Source: FEB-7 sp963698265
Lineage (GTDB): Bacteria > Pseudomonadota > Gammaproteobacteria > Burkholderiales > Usitatibacteraceae
Assembly: GCA_963698265.1 (NCBI GenBank)
Contig: CAVOQC010000005.1
Location: 199,759-263,758, forward strand
DNA: 64,000 nt
Direction: 5' to 3'
Below the pieces are notes generated by a model. The model did no database searches. It saw nothing but the letters and a program-made list of their open reading frames with translations, and was not told the origin of the DNA. Position numbers and translations under genes: made by a program. Positions within the stretch are counted from its first letter, which is position 1; each line of letters opens with the position of its first letter. Shown here piece after piece: positions 30,641 to 38,760 of this stretch.

Positions 30641-30670
30641 AGCCCGCTGATCCGTCAGCGGGCTTTTTTT
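30641..30670 (+). terminator. Rho-independent terminator of the tRNA gene
   Basis: Perfect ten-base arms AGCCCGCTGA and TCAGCGGGCT around a four-base loop, followed by seven T residues, eleven bases after the tRNA CCA end. Confidence 0.95.
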
Positions 30671-30760
30671 CGCTTGCCGGGCCCGAAGGGTCACGCCGCT
30701 TTCGGCGGACGAGCGCATGGGATCGGTCGCCAAGGCCGCGACCGGGAGCCCGGCCTCTTC

Positions 30761-31654
30761 TTACGCCTGCCCTTCGCCGGCGCGGGCGTGCGCCTTCGCG
30801 TCCTTGCCCTTGTTCGCGAACTTGCGCACGCGAAAGCGCCCCTTGCCGCCGTGCTTCACCTCGTACATCTGCGCGTCGGCGGCCTTCAGCATCGCCTTGA
30901 ACTCGCCCCGGGGCCACTCGTACCACACGACGCCGATGCTCGCCGTAACCGGGGGGTAGGCCTCCAGCGCGGCCTCCACCTTCTCCGACATCTTGCGCGC
31001 CGCGGCGACCGCAGATTTCTCGCCGATCTCGTGGAGCAGCACCGCGAACTCGTCGCCGCCCAACCGCGCCACCGAGTCCGTCGAACGCAGCGCCTTCGTG
31101 AGCGCGTCCCCCACCGCGACGAGCGCCTCGTTGCCGGCGTCATGCCCCAGGGTGTCGTTCAGGACCTTGAAGTCGTCGAGATCGAGGAACACGACGGCCA
31201 TCGGGTGGCCGTAGCGCGAGGCACGAGATGCCTCGGCCTGCCCCGCCTCGAAGAAGGCGCGCTGGTTCATGAGCCCCGTGAGGGAATCTTTCGTCGCCAT
31301 CTCCGCCTGGTGCCGCAGCAGCGTGCGGATGCGCGCGGCGAGGAAGGCGATGAAGCAATAGGACGCCAGGCGCACCATGCCGTTCACGTACGGAATCCAG
31401 CCCTTCGTCCATTCCCGGCCGGAAAGAAGGTCGCCCGCGACCCACATGCACGCAGCCAGCACGGAGACGGCGATTCCCTGGGCAAGGCCCCCGAACCAGG
31501 CCACGAGAAAGACCGGGACGATGATTGCCGATGCGAAGGCGTACTCGGCCTCCGTGTGCTGGCGAAGCCATCCGAGGAGCAGGGAGAGCCCCGCGGCGAC
31601 GGCCCACACGGCCGCGAGTTGCAGCCTGCCCGGCAATTTGTCGAGGAGTGACAT
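30761..31654 (-). CDS. Membrane-bound diguanylate cyclase
   Basis: A 297-aa protein with about four to five N-terminal membrane helices in the first 110 residues and a GGDEF domain after KDSLTGLMNQRAF. The active site is RLGGDEFAVLL and the inhibitory site RSTD lies five residues before it, so product feedback is expected. It should make cyclic di-GMP. The C-terminus ends in a Lys/Ala-rich tail. It is one of several c-di-GMP genes between 30 and 54 kb. Confidence 0.95.
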   Translation of the reverse strand: MSLLDKLPGRLQLAAVWAVAAGLSLLLGWLRQHTEAEYAFASAIIVPVFLVAWFGGLAQGIAVSVLAACMWVAGDLLSGREWTKGWIPYVNGMVRLASYCFIAFLAARIRTLLRHQAEMATKDSLTGLMNQRAFFEAGQAEASRASRYGHPMAVVFLDLDDFKVLNDTLGHDAGNEALVAVGDALTKALRSTDSVARLGGDEFAVLLHEIGEKSAVAAARKMSEKVEAALEAYPPVTASIGVVWYEWPRGEFKAMLKAADAQMYEVKHGGKGRFRVRKFANKGKDAKAHARAGEGQA

Positions 31655-31748
31655 CGGTCAGCCCGAGTGTCTCACGGCGTCCTGCAGGTCGCATTGCGCC
31701 GGCCGATGGGGCCGCGGCACGCGTCGCGGAGAGCCGCGGCGCGGAAAC

Positions 31749-33137
31749 TCAGGCGGCGCCGGGCTTGCCGTCCGGCGCGTCGCCGGCGTCCGGTTCCGCT
31801 GCGTCCCCGGCCTTCGCGGCCCCGGGCCCGGTCCCGGCCTCGCGCTCGGCGGCCTTCGCCGCTTCGGCCTCCTCTATCGCCGCCCGCTCCTTGGCGGCTT
31901 TCGCGGCAGCGGCCTTATCGGCCGCCGCTTTCGCGGCCTCGGCTTCGGCCTCGGCGCGTGCCGCCGCCGCGTCCTCCTTCGACAGCCGGAAGCGCGCCAC
32001 CGCGATCAGGCCCGACGAGGCGAGCAGCACCAGGACGACGGTGCCGTCCACGTAGCGCGGAAGCTCCAGCACTTCCTTCGTGGAGAGGTACAGCAGTACG
32101 GTGATCAGGCCGCGCGGGGCGAACCAGGTGAGCGCGGCCGCGCGCTTGTGCCCGCTCGCGACCAGCATGAAATGGCGGCTCACGTAGATCGCGAGCAGCA
32201 CGACGCCCGCGGCGAGCCAGGCATCCAGGCTCGCCAGGTCGGAGAGCTCCGTCCAGTAGCCCAGGAGCAGGAAGAAGAACCCGCGCACGGCGAAGGTGAG
32301 CTCGAGCACGAGCTGCTTGAAGTCCTCGAGGGTCTGGTCGTAACTCGCGTCCACCCAGGTGCGCAGCGGCCGGAAGCGCGTGATGAGCTTCGGGTTGTTC
32401 AGGGCGAGGCCGAACATGAGGACCATGATCAGGGGCGAGAGGTGCAGCAGCTCGCCCACGGCATAGAGCCCGAAGAGACCGGCGAGCAGCGGGATGAAGC
32501 GGATGTGCCCGTCGATGCGCACGAGGATCAGCATCAGTCCCACCGCGCAGATCGTGGACAGCAGCAGCGAGAGGACGCCGCCGCCGACGAGGCCCGCCAT
32601 GACGCTCGTGAGCGTGCCCGTCGAGTTGAGCAGGGCGAAGAACACGAGCACGCCGAGGATGTCGGACACCGAGCTTTCGTAGATCACGAACTCGCGGGCC
32701 CGCTCCGGCAGGAAGTCGCTGCTGGGAATCGCGACCGCGCTGCTGATCACGGCGAAGGGCACCGCGAGGAGCGCGGCGTTGATCGGCTTGAGCCCGAAGG
32801 CGAGCACCGCGATCGAGGCGAAGAAGAGCGTGAGGAAGAAGAACCCCGCGATGGCCATCGTGAGGGCGCCGGCCGCGGTGCGGATCCGGTCCTTGCGCAG
32901 CTCGATGTCGAGCGCGCCCTCGAGCACGATGAGGATCAGGCCGATGGCCCCGAGGATGGGGACCGCGACCTCCAGCCCCTCGAGCGTGAATCCCCGGGAG
33001 CCCAGCAGCGGCTTCGCCACGAGGCCGACCACGATCATCACGATCACCGACGGCAGCCGGATGACGCGGCTCAGCCGTTCGATGGCGAACGCAAGGATGA
33101 GGAATATCGAGGCGATGAGGATTGCGGAATAGGCCAT
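31749..33137 (-). CDS. Cation:proton antiporter with Ala/Glu-rich tail
   Basis: A 462-aa protein. Residues 1-370 form about 12 helices of a Na+/H+ exchanger (CPA type): LPSVIVMIVVGLVAKPLLG, AVAIPSSDFL, FVIYESSVSDILGVLVFFALL with the acidic pair expected in the transport site. After ARFRLSKED the last ~90 residues are almost entirely Ala, Glu, Lys and Asp, predicted coiled coil or disordered and cytoplasmic. This tail is not part of the standard family and has a repetitive codon make-up. Confidence 0.88.
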   Translation of the reverse strand: MAYSAILIASIFLILAFAIERLSRVIRLPSVIVMIVVGLVAKPLLGSRGFTLEGLEVAVPILGAIGLILIVLEGALDIELRKDRIRTAAGALTMAIAGFFFLTLFFASIAVLAFGLKPINAALLAVPFAVISSAVAIPSSDFLPERAREFVIYESSVSDILGVLVFFALLNSTGTLTSVMAGLVGGGVLSLLLSTICAVGLMLILVRIDGHIRFIPLLAGLFGLYAVGELLHLSPLIMVLMFGLALNNPKLITRFRPLRTWVDASYDQTLEDFKQLVLELTFAVRGFFFLLLGYWTELSDLASLDAWLAAGVVLLAIYVSRHFMLVASGHKRAAALTWFAPRGLITVLLYLSTKEVLELPRYVDGTVVLVLLASSGLIAVARFRLSKEDAAAARAEAEAEAAKAAADKAAAAKAAKERAAIEEAEAAKAAEREAGTGPGAAKAGDAAEPDAGDAPDGKPGAA

Positions 33138-33348
33138 GGGGGATGCCGGGGTGTTTCGGGGGGATCAGGCGGCGAGATTGCCGGCTGCCATGCTACGCGC
33201 GAGTCGCCCGGGATCGGGGAAGCGTGCCGCAGGGTGGACCGGCCACCCCGGGGCGGGCAAGGGCGAGGCGCAGGAAGGGGCTTCCGGAATGCAGGAGCAA
33301 GGGCGAATCGCGGGCGCGCCGATGCGGCGCGGCCCGCGGCCGGCCCGG

Positions 33349-33585
33349 CTAGTTGCCCCTGGGCGCGTTGCCGATGCCGCGGCCCGACTCGAGCCGCCAG
33401 TCTTCCTTGCTCATGCCTTTCTGGGGCTCGGCGGAGGCCTTGCGGGGAATGCGGCTCCCGGTCATGACTTCGTCGTTGGTGGCGCCCGCGGCGGTGGAGT
33501 CGGCCTTGGGATCCGTGGCGGCGCATCCGGAAAGCCCGAAGGCGGCGGAAAGGACGGCGAAAGCGAAAGCAAAGGTCTTCTTCAT
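33349..33585 (-). CDS. Small lipoprotein
   Basis: A 78-aa protein starting MKKTFAFAFAVLSAAFGLSGC, a lipoprotein signal with lipobox LSGC. The mature part is short, hydrophilic and has MTGSRIPRK, a motif seen in small betaproteobacterial lipoproteins of unknown function. ATG 33585 is preceded by GAGGAAAATC. No partner genes are evident; it is divergent from the esterase-like gene. Confidence 0.8.
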   Translation of the reverse strand: MKKTFAFAFAVLSAAFGLSGCAATDPKADSTAAGATNDEVMTGSRIPRKASAEPQKGMSKEDWRLESGRGIGNAPRGN

Positions 33586-33682
33586 GATTTTCCTCGGCTC
33601 GATGTAATCTCCATGGGGCATTCCATGGACGAGGGGCGCATTTTGCCACGCCTCGCCCCTGGCGTGAAAAGGGAGGCATTTC

Positions 33683-33752
33683 ATGGGCGGAGCACGCTGG
33701 CTGGCCATCCTGCTTCGCCGCCTCGGTCACGGCGGTCCAGGCACAGGTCGAA
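33683..33752 (+). other. Frameshifted signal-peptide segment of the dienelactone hydrolase gene
   Basis: ATG 33683 has an excellent ribosome site (GGGAGG, six bases upstream) and encodes MGGARWLAIL. One base later the hydrolase frame takes over with FAASVTAVQA then QVEVRKDSL. Removing C33713 would join them into a textbook signal peptide with a VQA cleavage site. As it stands the two parts are out of frame by one base: either a real frameshift that leaves the enzyme cytoplasmic or silent, or a sequencing error. Confidence 0.75.
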
Positions 33753-34460
33753 GTGCGGAAGGATTCCCTGCGGTCCGGCGACGTCGAGGTGCCCGTCGAG
33801 ATCGCCATTCCCGCCGGGAAGCCGCCGCATCCGGCGGTCCTCTACGTGCACGCCCGGCGCGGCTTCGAGGACCCGGACCGCGCGCACATCCGCGCGCTCG
33901 CCGAACAGGGTTTCCTCGTCGTGGCGCCGGACTGGCAGGCGGGGCGCTTCATCGAGCGCTGGCCGCGCGCGCACGATCCGCAGACGGAGCGCGACGTGGA
34001 GGCCGCGCTCGACGCCCTCCTCGCGCGGCCCGACGCTTGCAAGGGCCCCGCGGGGATCGTGGGTTACTCGCGCGGAGGCTACTACGCCATCCGCCTCGCC
34101 GCGAAGCGCCCGCGCGACGTGGCCGCGATCGCCGCCTATGCCGGGCACATGCAGGACCCCAACGCCCCCGAGCCGGACCAGCTCTTCGGTGTGGCGCCGG
34201 AAGTGTTCAAGATCACCGCGCCCGTGCTCTTCCTCGTGGGCGAGCAGGACTTCGAGCTTCGCCGTTCCAACATCGGCCGCGCGTTCTACGCCCTCTACGA
34301 GCGCGGCGTGCCCGCGGAGCTGCAGGCCTATCCCCTGGCGCGGCGCGCCTTCGATTTCCGGGCCGACGCCACGCCGGAGGAGAAAATCGCCGCGCGACAC
34401 GCCCGCGAGCGCACCCGCGACTGGTTGCGGCGCTGGGTCTGCCCCGCGAAGGGCCGTTGA
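33753..34460 (+). CDS. Dienelactone hydrolase family protein
   Basis: A 235-aa alpha/beta hydrolase if started at GTG 33753. The nucleophile region is IVGYSRGGYYAIRLA (serine in GYSRGG), with LFLVGEQDFE supplying the Asp and, unlike many members, no clear C-terminal catalytic His in the expected place (PLARRAFDFR replaces the usual GAxHGF). The gene probably originally began at ATG 33683 with a signal peptide, now separated by a one-base frameshift. Activity is therefore doubtful. Confidence 0.8.
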   Translation: MRKDSLRSGDVEVPVEIAIPAGKPPHPAVLYVHARRGFEDPDRAHIRALAEQGFLVVAPDWQAGRFIERWPRAHDPQTERDVEAALDALLARPDACKGPAGIVGYSRGGYYAIRLAAKRPRDVAAIAAYAGHMQDPNAPEPDQLFGVAPEVFKITAPVLFLVGEQDFELRRSNIGRAFYALYERGVPAELQAYPLARRAFDFRADATPEEKIAARHARERTRDWLRRWVCPAKGR

Positions 34461-34517
34461 CCGGAGTCAAGGGCCGGGCGGACACGCACCGCAGAATGGA
34501 ACTGGAGTTATCCGTCC

Positions 34518-35771
34518 ATGCCTGACAACTACGCCCTGTCGCTCTCCTTCCTCACGAGCCTCGCCATAGGCCTGCTGATCGGGCTCGAGCGCGAGCGCCA
34601 CAAGGAGGCGAAGGCGGGCGTGCGCACCTTCGCGCTGATCGCGATGCTCGGCACGCTGTGCGCGATGCTCGACGAGCGCATCGGCGGCAGTTGGCTCCTC
34701 GTGGCCGGGCTCCTCGCGACCTCCGGTGCGCTGATCGCGGCCTACCACCGCGCACCGGCGACCTCCCCGGCGCCCGATGCGGGTGCGACGACGGTGATGG
34801 CCGCGGCGCTCACCTTCTGCCTCGGCGCCGCGCTCTGGCACGGCAACCGCGAGATCGTCATCGCGCTCGCGATCGTCACGACGGCGCTCCTGCACTACAA
34901 GTCGCAGCTCGAGGGCTTCTCCGCGCGGCTCACGCCCACGGACATGGGCAGCGTGCTGCAGTTCGCGGTGCTCTCCCTCGTGATCCTGCCGGTGGTGCCC
35001 AACCAGGGCTTCGGCCCCTACGGCGCGTTGAACCCCTACCACCTGTGGCTGATGGTCGTGCTCATCTCCGCGGTGAGCCTCGCCGGCTACGTGGCGTGGC
35101 GCCTGCTGGGCGGGAGGGGGCCGGTGCTCCTGCTCGGCGCGCTGGGCGGGCTCGTCTCGAGCACGGCGACCACGCTCGTCTACTCCCGCGGCGCCCGGGG
35201 CAAACCCGCGCTGGAAGGGACTGCCGCGACCGTGATCCTGCTCGCGAACCTGGTGGTGCTCATCCGCCTCTCGGTGCTCGCCGTGGCCGTGTCGCCGCGC
35301 ATCCTGCCGACGATGCTGCCGGTGATGGCAGCGGGCCTCGTGGCCGCGCTGCCGGTGGCCTGGATCACGTGGCGGCGCCATGCCGACAGCGAGCGGATCG
35401 AGAACCCGGAGCTCACCAACCCGACCGACCTGCCGGTGGCCCTGGGCTTCGGCGTGGCCTATGCGGCGGTGCTGATGGCCGCGGCGTGGCTGAACGACCT
35501 CGCGGGGGTGCGCGGCGTGTACGCGGTCGCGCTGGTCTCGGGCCTCACCGACGTCGACGCGATCTCGCTCTCTTCGTTTCGCCTCTTCGGCGACGCGCAC
35601 GTGACGGCCGCGGGCGCGGTGATGGCGATCGTGGTCGCGCTGTGCGCGAACATCGTGGTGAAGGCGACGATCGTCTTCGTGGCCGGGGGCGCATCCCTGG
35701 GCCGGCGCTGCCTGGGCGGCTTCGGCGTCATGGCCGCGGCCCTGGTCGCGGCCGCCTTCCTTTTCGCCTGA
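34518..35771 (+). CDS. MgtC/SapB and DUF4010 domain membrane protein
   Basis: A 417-aa inner-membrane protein with about 12 helices. The N-terminal third is MgtC-like (LAIGLLIGLERERHKEAKAGVRTFALIAMLGTL), the rest is DUF4010 (LGGLVSSTATTLVYSR, VSGLTDVDAISLSSFRLF). MgtC proteins influence magnesium adaptation and ATP synthase; the two-domain form has no proven role. Translation starts 57 bases after the hydrolase stop. Confidence 0.92.
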   Translation: MPDNYALSLSFLTSLAIGLLIGLERERHKEAKAGVRTFALIAMLGTLCAMLDERIGGSWLLVAGLLATSGALIAAYHRAPATSPAPDAGATTVMAAALTFCLGAALWHGNREIVIALAIVTTALLHYKSQLEGFSARLTPTDMGSVLQFAVLSLVILPVVPNQGFGPYGALNPYHLWLMVVLISAVSLAGYVAWRLLGGRGPVLLLGALGGLVSSTATTLVYSRGARGKPALEGTAATVILLANLVVLIRLSVLAVAVSPRILPTMLPVMAAGLVAALPVAWITWRRHADSERIENPELTNPTDLPVALGFGVAYAAVLMAAAWLNDLAGVRGVYAVALVSGLTDVDAISLSSFRLFGDAHVTAAGAVMAIVVALCANIVVKATIVFVAGGASLGRRCLGGFGVMAAALVAAAFLFA

Positions 35772-35952
35772 GCAAGCGCCGCCGGGCGGGAATTGCGGGG
35801 CCTTGTCCCGCCTGTTCGGAACCTCGCGGCCGCACGGGCGCCTCGCCCCGTTCGGTTCCATCGGTAACAGGGCAGACGCGCGTCGGCTGGTCCGAGGCGT
35901 ACAATGGAGTTACTCGCCCCTATTGCCTATTGTTAACATTCGTGGCCCGCCA

Positions 35953-36912
35953 TTGAAGACTGATTGTTCTCCGCTTCCCGAAACGCCCGGCCTCAACGCG
36001 GGCACAAAGGATGTCGTAGCGACCTGGTTGCCCGAAGCCTACGGCGACGATCCCGCCGCGCTGCTCCGGCTGGCGGCGGGTCCTCCGCAGCGGCTGGGCG
36101 AGCTCGTCACCGACGCAAACCCGGATCACGAGGCATTCGTGGCGAAGGCGCTCGAGGACGCGCGAAAGTCGGGGCGCAGGGTCGGCGAGGCGCTCGTGGA
36201 ACGGGGCGTGATCTCGAAGGCCCAGCTCGATGTGCTGCTTGAGTTCCAGCACCACCAACGCCAGGACACTCCCGCCGATGATCGCCTGCGCCTGGGCCGC
36301 ATCCTCGTCTCCTCCGGCCAGATCACGGAATCGCAACTGGGCGAAGCGCTCGTGCTCCAGCGGCGGACCGCGCGCGCGCTCGGCGAGGAACTCGTCGCCC
36401 AGGGCCGAATCACCCAGGAAGCGCTCGGAATAGCCCTGCGCACGCAGCGCCGGCTCGTCGTCGCGGCCCTCGTGGCTGCGTTGACGATGGTGAGCCCGGG
36501 CGCCGTATCGCCGGCGATGGCCGCGAAGTTCGCGACACAATCCATCGACTTCCGGATCGTCATCCCGCCGGTGATCCGCATGCAGGTGCTGCGCCACCCC
36601 GAGACGATCGAGATCACCCGCCGGGACGTGGAACGCGGCTTCGTCGAGATCGCTTCCGGGTCGCTCCTGGAAGTGACGGCCAACACGGCCTGGGGGGTCA
36701 CCTTCGTGCCCAGTAGCGGGCTCGCGCGCTCCGCAAGGGTGAGCGGGTTTTCGGGCGATGTCGTGGTCGGCCCCGAGGGTGGCGCGCTCGGCGGGCTTCG
36801 CCCCATGAAGCAGAAGACCCTGTTCGACCTGAGTTACCGGGTCGAACTGGCTTCGGGCGTGGAGCCCGGCACCTACCCCTGGCCCTTCGCGGTCTTCGCG
36901 CACGCGGCCTGA
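35953..36912 (+). CDS. Tandem MshEN (predicted c-di-GMP-binding) protein with C-terminal secreted-type domain
   Basis: About 319 aa; no ATG exists, so TTG 35953 is a best guess without a clear ribosome site. Residues roughly 45-105 and 115-175 are two MshEN-like domains, each two 24-residue motifs with a five-residue spacer: RLGRILVSSG and ALGEELVAQG head the pair separated by RRTAR, and RVGEALVERG heads the better motif of the first pair. MshEN domains bind cyclic di-GMP. A hydrophobic stretch resembling a signal peptide (VVAALVAALTMVSPG, then SPAMA) follows, then a beta-rich domain of unknown type. The topology would put the sensor in the cytoplasm and the tail outside. Confidence 0.8.
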   Translation: MKTDCSPLPETPGLNAGTKDVVATWLPEAYGDDPAALLRLAAGPPQRLGELVTDANPDHEAFVAKALEDARKSGRRVGEALVERGVISKAQLDVLLEFQHHQRQDTPADDRLRLGRILVSSGQITESQLGEALVLQRRTARALGEELVAQGRITQEALGIALRTQRRLVVAALVAALTMVSPGAVSPAMAAKFATQSIDFRIVIPPVIRMQVLRHPETIEITRRDVERGFVEIASGSLLEVTANTAWGVTFVPSSGLARSARVSGFSGDVVVGPEGGALGGLRPMKQKTLFDLSYRVELASGVEPGTYPWPFAVFAHAA

Positions 36913-36955
36913 GAGCAGCGGGCCGTCCTCGAGGGCCGCCCGCCCGCTGCGGGCG

Positions 36956-38659
36956 CTACTTCATCGCGTAGAGCTTGATCAGGTCCCCGCGCGACACCAC
37001 GCCGCGGACCTTGCGCTCGTCGTCGGTGACGACGAGGCGCTTGATGCGATTGGTGTCCATGAGCATCACCGCCGTGCGAAGCGACTCGTCCTCGCGGATC
37101 GTGATGGGCGGCTTCGTCATGATGTCGTCGACGATCGTGCCCATGCCCTTCCTCGCGCGGCGCTTTCGGATCACGGTCTCCAGCGTGTCGGTGACGGCGC
37201 TCTGCTCGAGGTTCATCGCCGAGAGGAAGTCGGCCTCGGTGAGGACTCCCAGCAGCTGGTCGTGGACGTCGAGCACCGGGACCCCGCTCACCTTCTTCTG
37301 GACCATGAGCGTCGCGGCCACCGTGAGGGCGCTTCCGGTGCGCACGGTGATGACTTCCTTCGTCATCACGTCGCGCACCTTCATCTCGCGCGCGTGGCGT
37401 GCGTGCGGCGTGGTCTCCAGGTCCTTGCCGATGAAGTTCATGTGCGAGGGCAGCAGCGGCACGTTGGGCAGGCGCCCCTTGACCAGCAGGTTCCAGTACA
37501 CCCACTGGAAGGCGAGCTTGCCCACGTGGTTCATGTAGCTTTCCTTCAGGAGCGAGAAGGGCCCCACGTGCGCCATCGGGAAGGAGCCTTCCAGGGGCTC
37601 GATGTCGTAGTTGAAGTCGAGCAACATGGCCTTGTGGTAGCCCGTCTCGATGAAGCAGTTGGCGTGGCCGTCGAAGGAGGGCAGGGCGGGCTTGCCGTCG
37701 ATTTCGCGAAGGAGGTTCTCCACCACGGTCTCCGCCTCGAAGTGGGCGACCGAGCCCGCCTTCGAGGTGGATACGTTGGTGTTGTCGCCGAGGAAGTAGA
37801 TGAAGTCGGCGTTGCGGCTCTTGAGCGTTCGCGGGTCCGTGAGCGCGAACCCGGTGCCGTCGCCCAGCCCCGAATCGTCGATCACCTGCGGGCCCAGGTG
37901 GGGCGCAATGGCGCACAGCAGGTCGTAGTCGAGCGTGCGCCCGTCGAAGGACTTGAGCGTCTTCGCGCCCGCGTTGATCGATTCCGCGGCGAAATCGGCG
38001 ACCACGTTCACGCCCTTCTCCCGGGCCATGTCGGTGAGGACCCGGTTGGCATTGGGCTTGGTGAACGCCCCGGAGTAGGGCGTTACCAGCGTGATGTCGA
38101 TCGCCTCGCGCACGCCCTTCTGGGTAAAGTAGTAATCGGCGAGAAAGGCGAATTCGATGGGCGCCACCGGGCACTTGATCGGCATGTCGCACACGTCGAT
38201 CACGAGCCGGCCCTGTTTCATCGACTCCAGGGCGCCGCGCATCGCGATCGCGCCTTCGTGCGTGTAGAAAGTGTGCACGCTGTCCCTGCCCATGGGCTCG
38301 GCCATGCCCTCGACCTCCTCGGGCGCCACGCGGCAGCCGAGCGCGGAGACGAGGAAATCGTAGTGCAGGGTCGTGACGCTCGTCTCGACCGTCTTCTTTT
38401 CCGCGTCGATGCGCAGGATGTCCGCCGCGAGGAAGTTGATGTTTCGCGGAAGCGGATCGCCGATCGGCCGGACGAGTCCCTCGGGCTTGTCGTAGCCGTA
38501 GAGGCCGAAAGGCAGGAAGAGAAGCCCGGGCTGGTAGACGTGCAGCTCGGAGCGGTCGACGACCGTGATGATCCACTTCCTGAGATCGAGCTTGTGGCTG
38601 AGGAGGTTCGCGATGAGGGCGCCGCCGGTGCCGGCGCCCAGGATGACGACCTGCTTCAT
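36956..38659 (-). CDS. Sulfide:quinone oxidoreductase-like flavoprotein fused to two CBS domains
   Basis: A 567-aa protein. Residues 1-415 are a pyridine-nucleotide-disulfide/SQR-type flavoprotein: FAD site ILGAGTGGALIANLL, cysteines in VCDMPIKCPVAPIE and NCFIETG at positions like those of SQR. The C-terminal 140 residues are two CBS motifs (VRDVMTKEVITVRTG and VDDIMTKPPITIRED), which usually bind adenine nucleotides. The fusion would let energy charge control sulfide or another thiol oxidation at the membrane. Quinone reduction is inferred from the family; no membrane anchor beyond the flavoprotein is clear. Confidence 0.88.
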   Translation of the reverse strand: MKQVVILGAGTGGALIANLLSHKLDLRKWIITVVDRSELHVYQPGLLFLPFGLYGYDKPEGLVRPIGDPLPRNINFLAADILRIDAEKKTVETSVTTLHYDFLVSALGCRVAPEEVEGMAEPMGRDSVHTFYTHEGAIAMRGALESMKQGRLVIDVCDMPIKCPVAPIEFAFLADYYFTQKGVREAIDITLVTPYSGAFTKPNANRVLTDMAREKGVNVVADFAAESINAGAKTLKSFDGRTLDYDLLCAIAPHLGPQVIDDSGLGDGTGFALTDPRTLKSRNADFIYFLGDNTNVSTSKAGSVAHFEAETVVENLLREIDGKPALPSFDGHANCFIETGYHKAMLLDFNYDIEPLEGSFPMAHVGPFSLLKESYMNHVGKLAFQWVYWNLLVKGRLPNVPLLPSHMNFIGKDLETTPHARHAREMKVRDVMTKEVITVRTGSALTVAATLMVQKKVSGVPVLDVHDQLLGVLTEADFLSAMNLEQSAVTDTLETVIRKRRARKGMGTIVDDIMTKPPITIREDESLRTAVMLMDTNRIKRLVVTDDERKVRGVVSRGDLIKLYAMK

Positions 38660-38760
38660 GATGGGATCTCCTCGAGGGAAACTCGGCGCCCCATTCTAGG
38701 CGCCGCCGGGTGCGGCAACTTGCGGTGGGTCAATCGCCCGGCAGGAGGGGATCCGGGACC

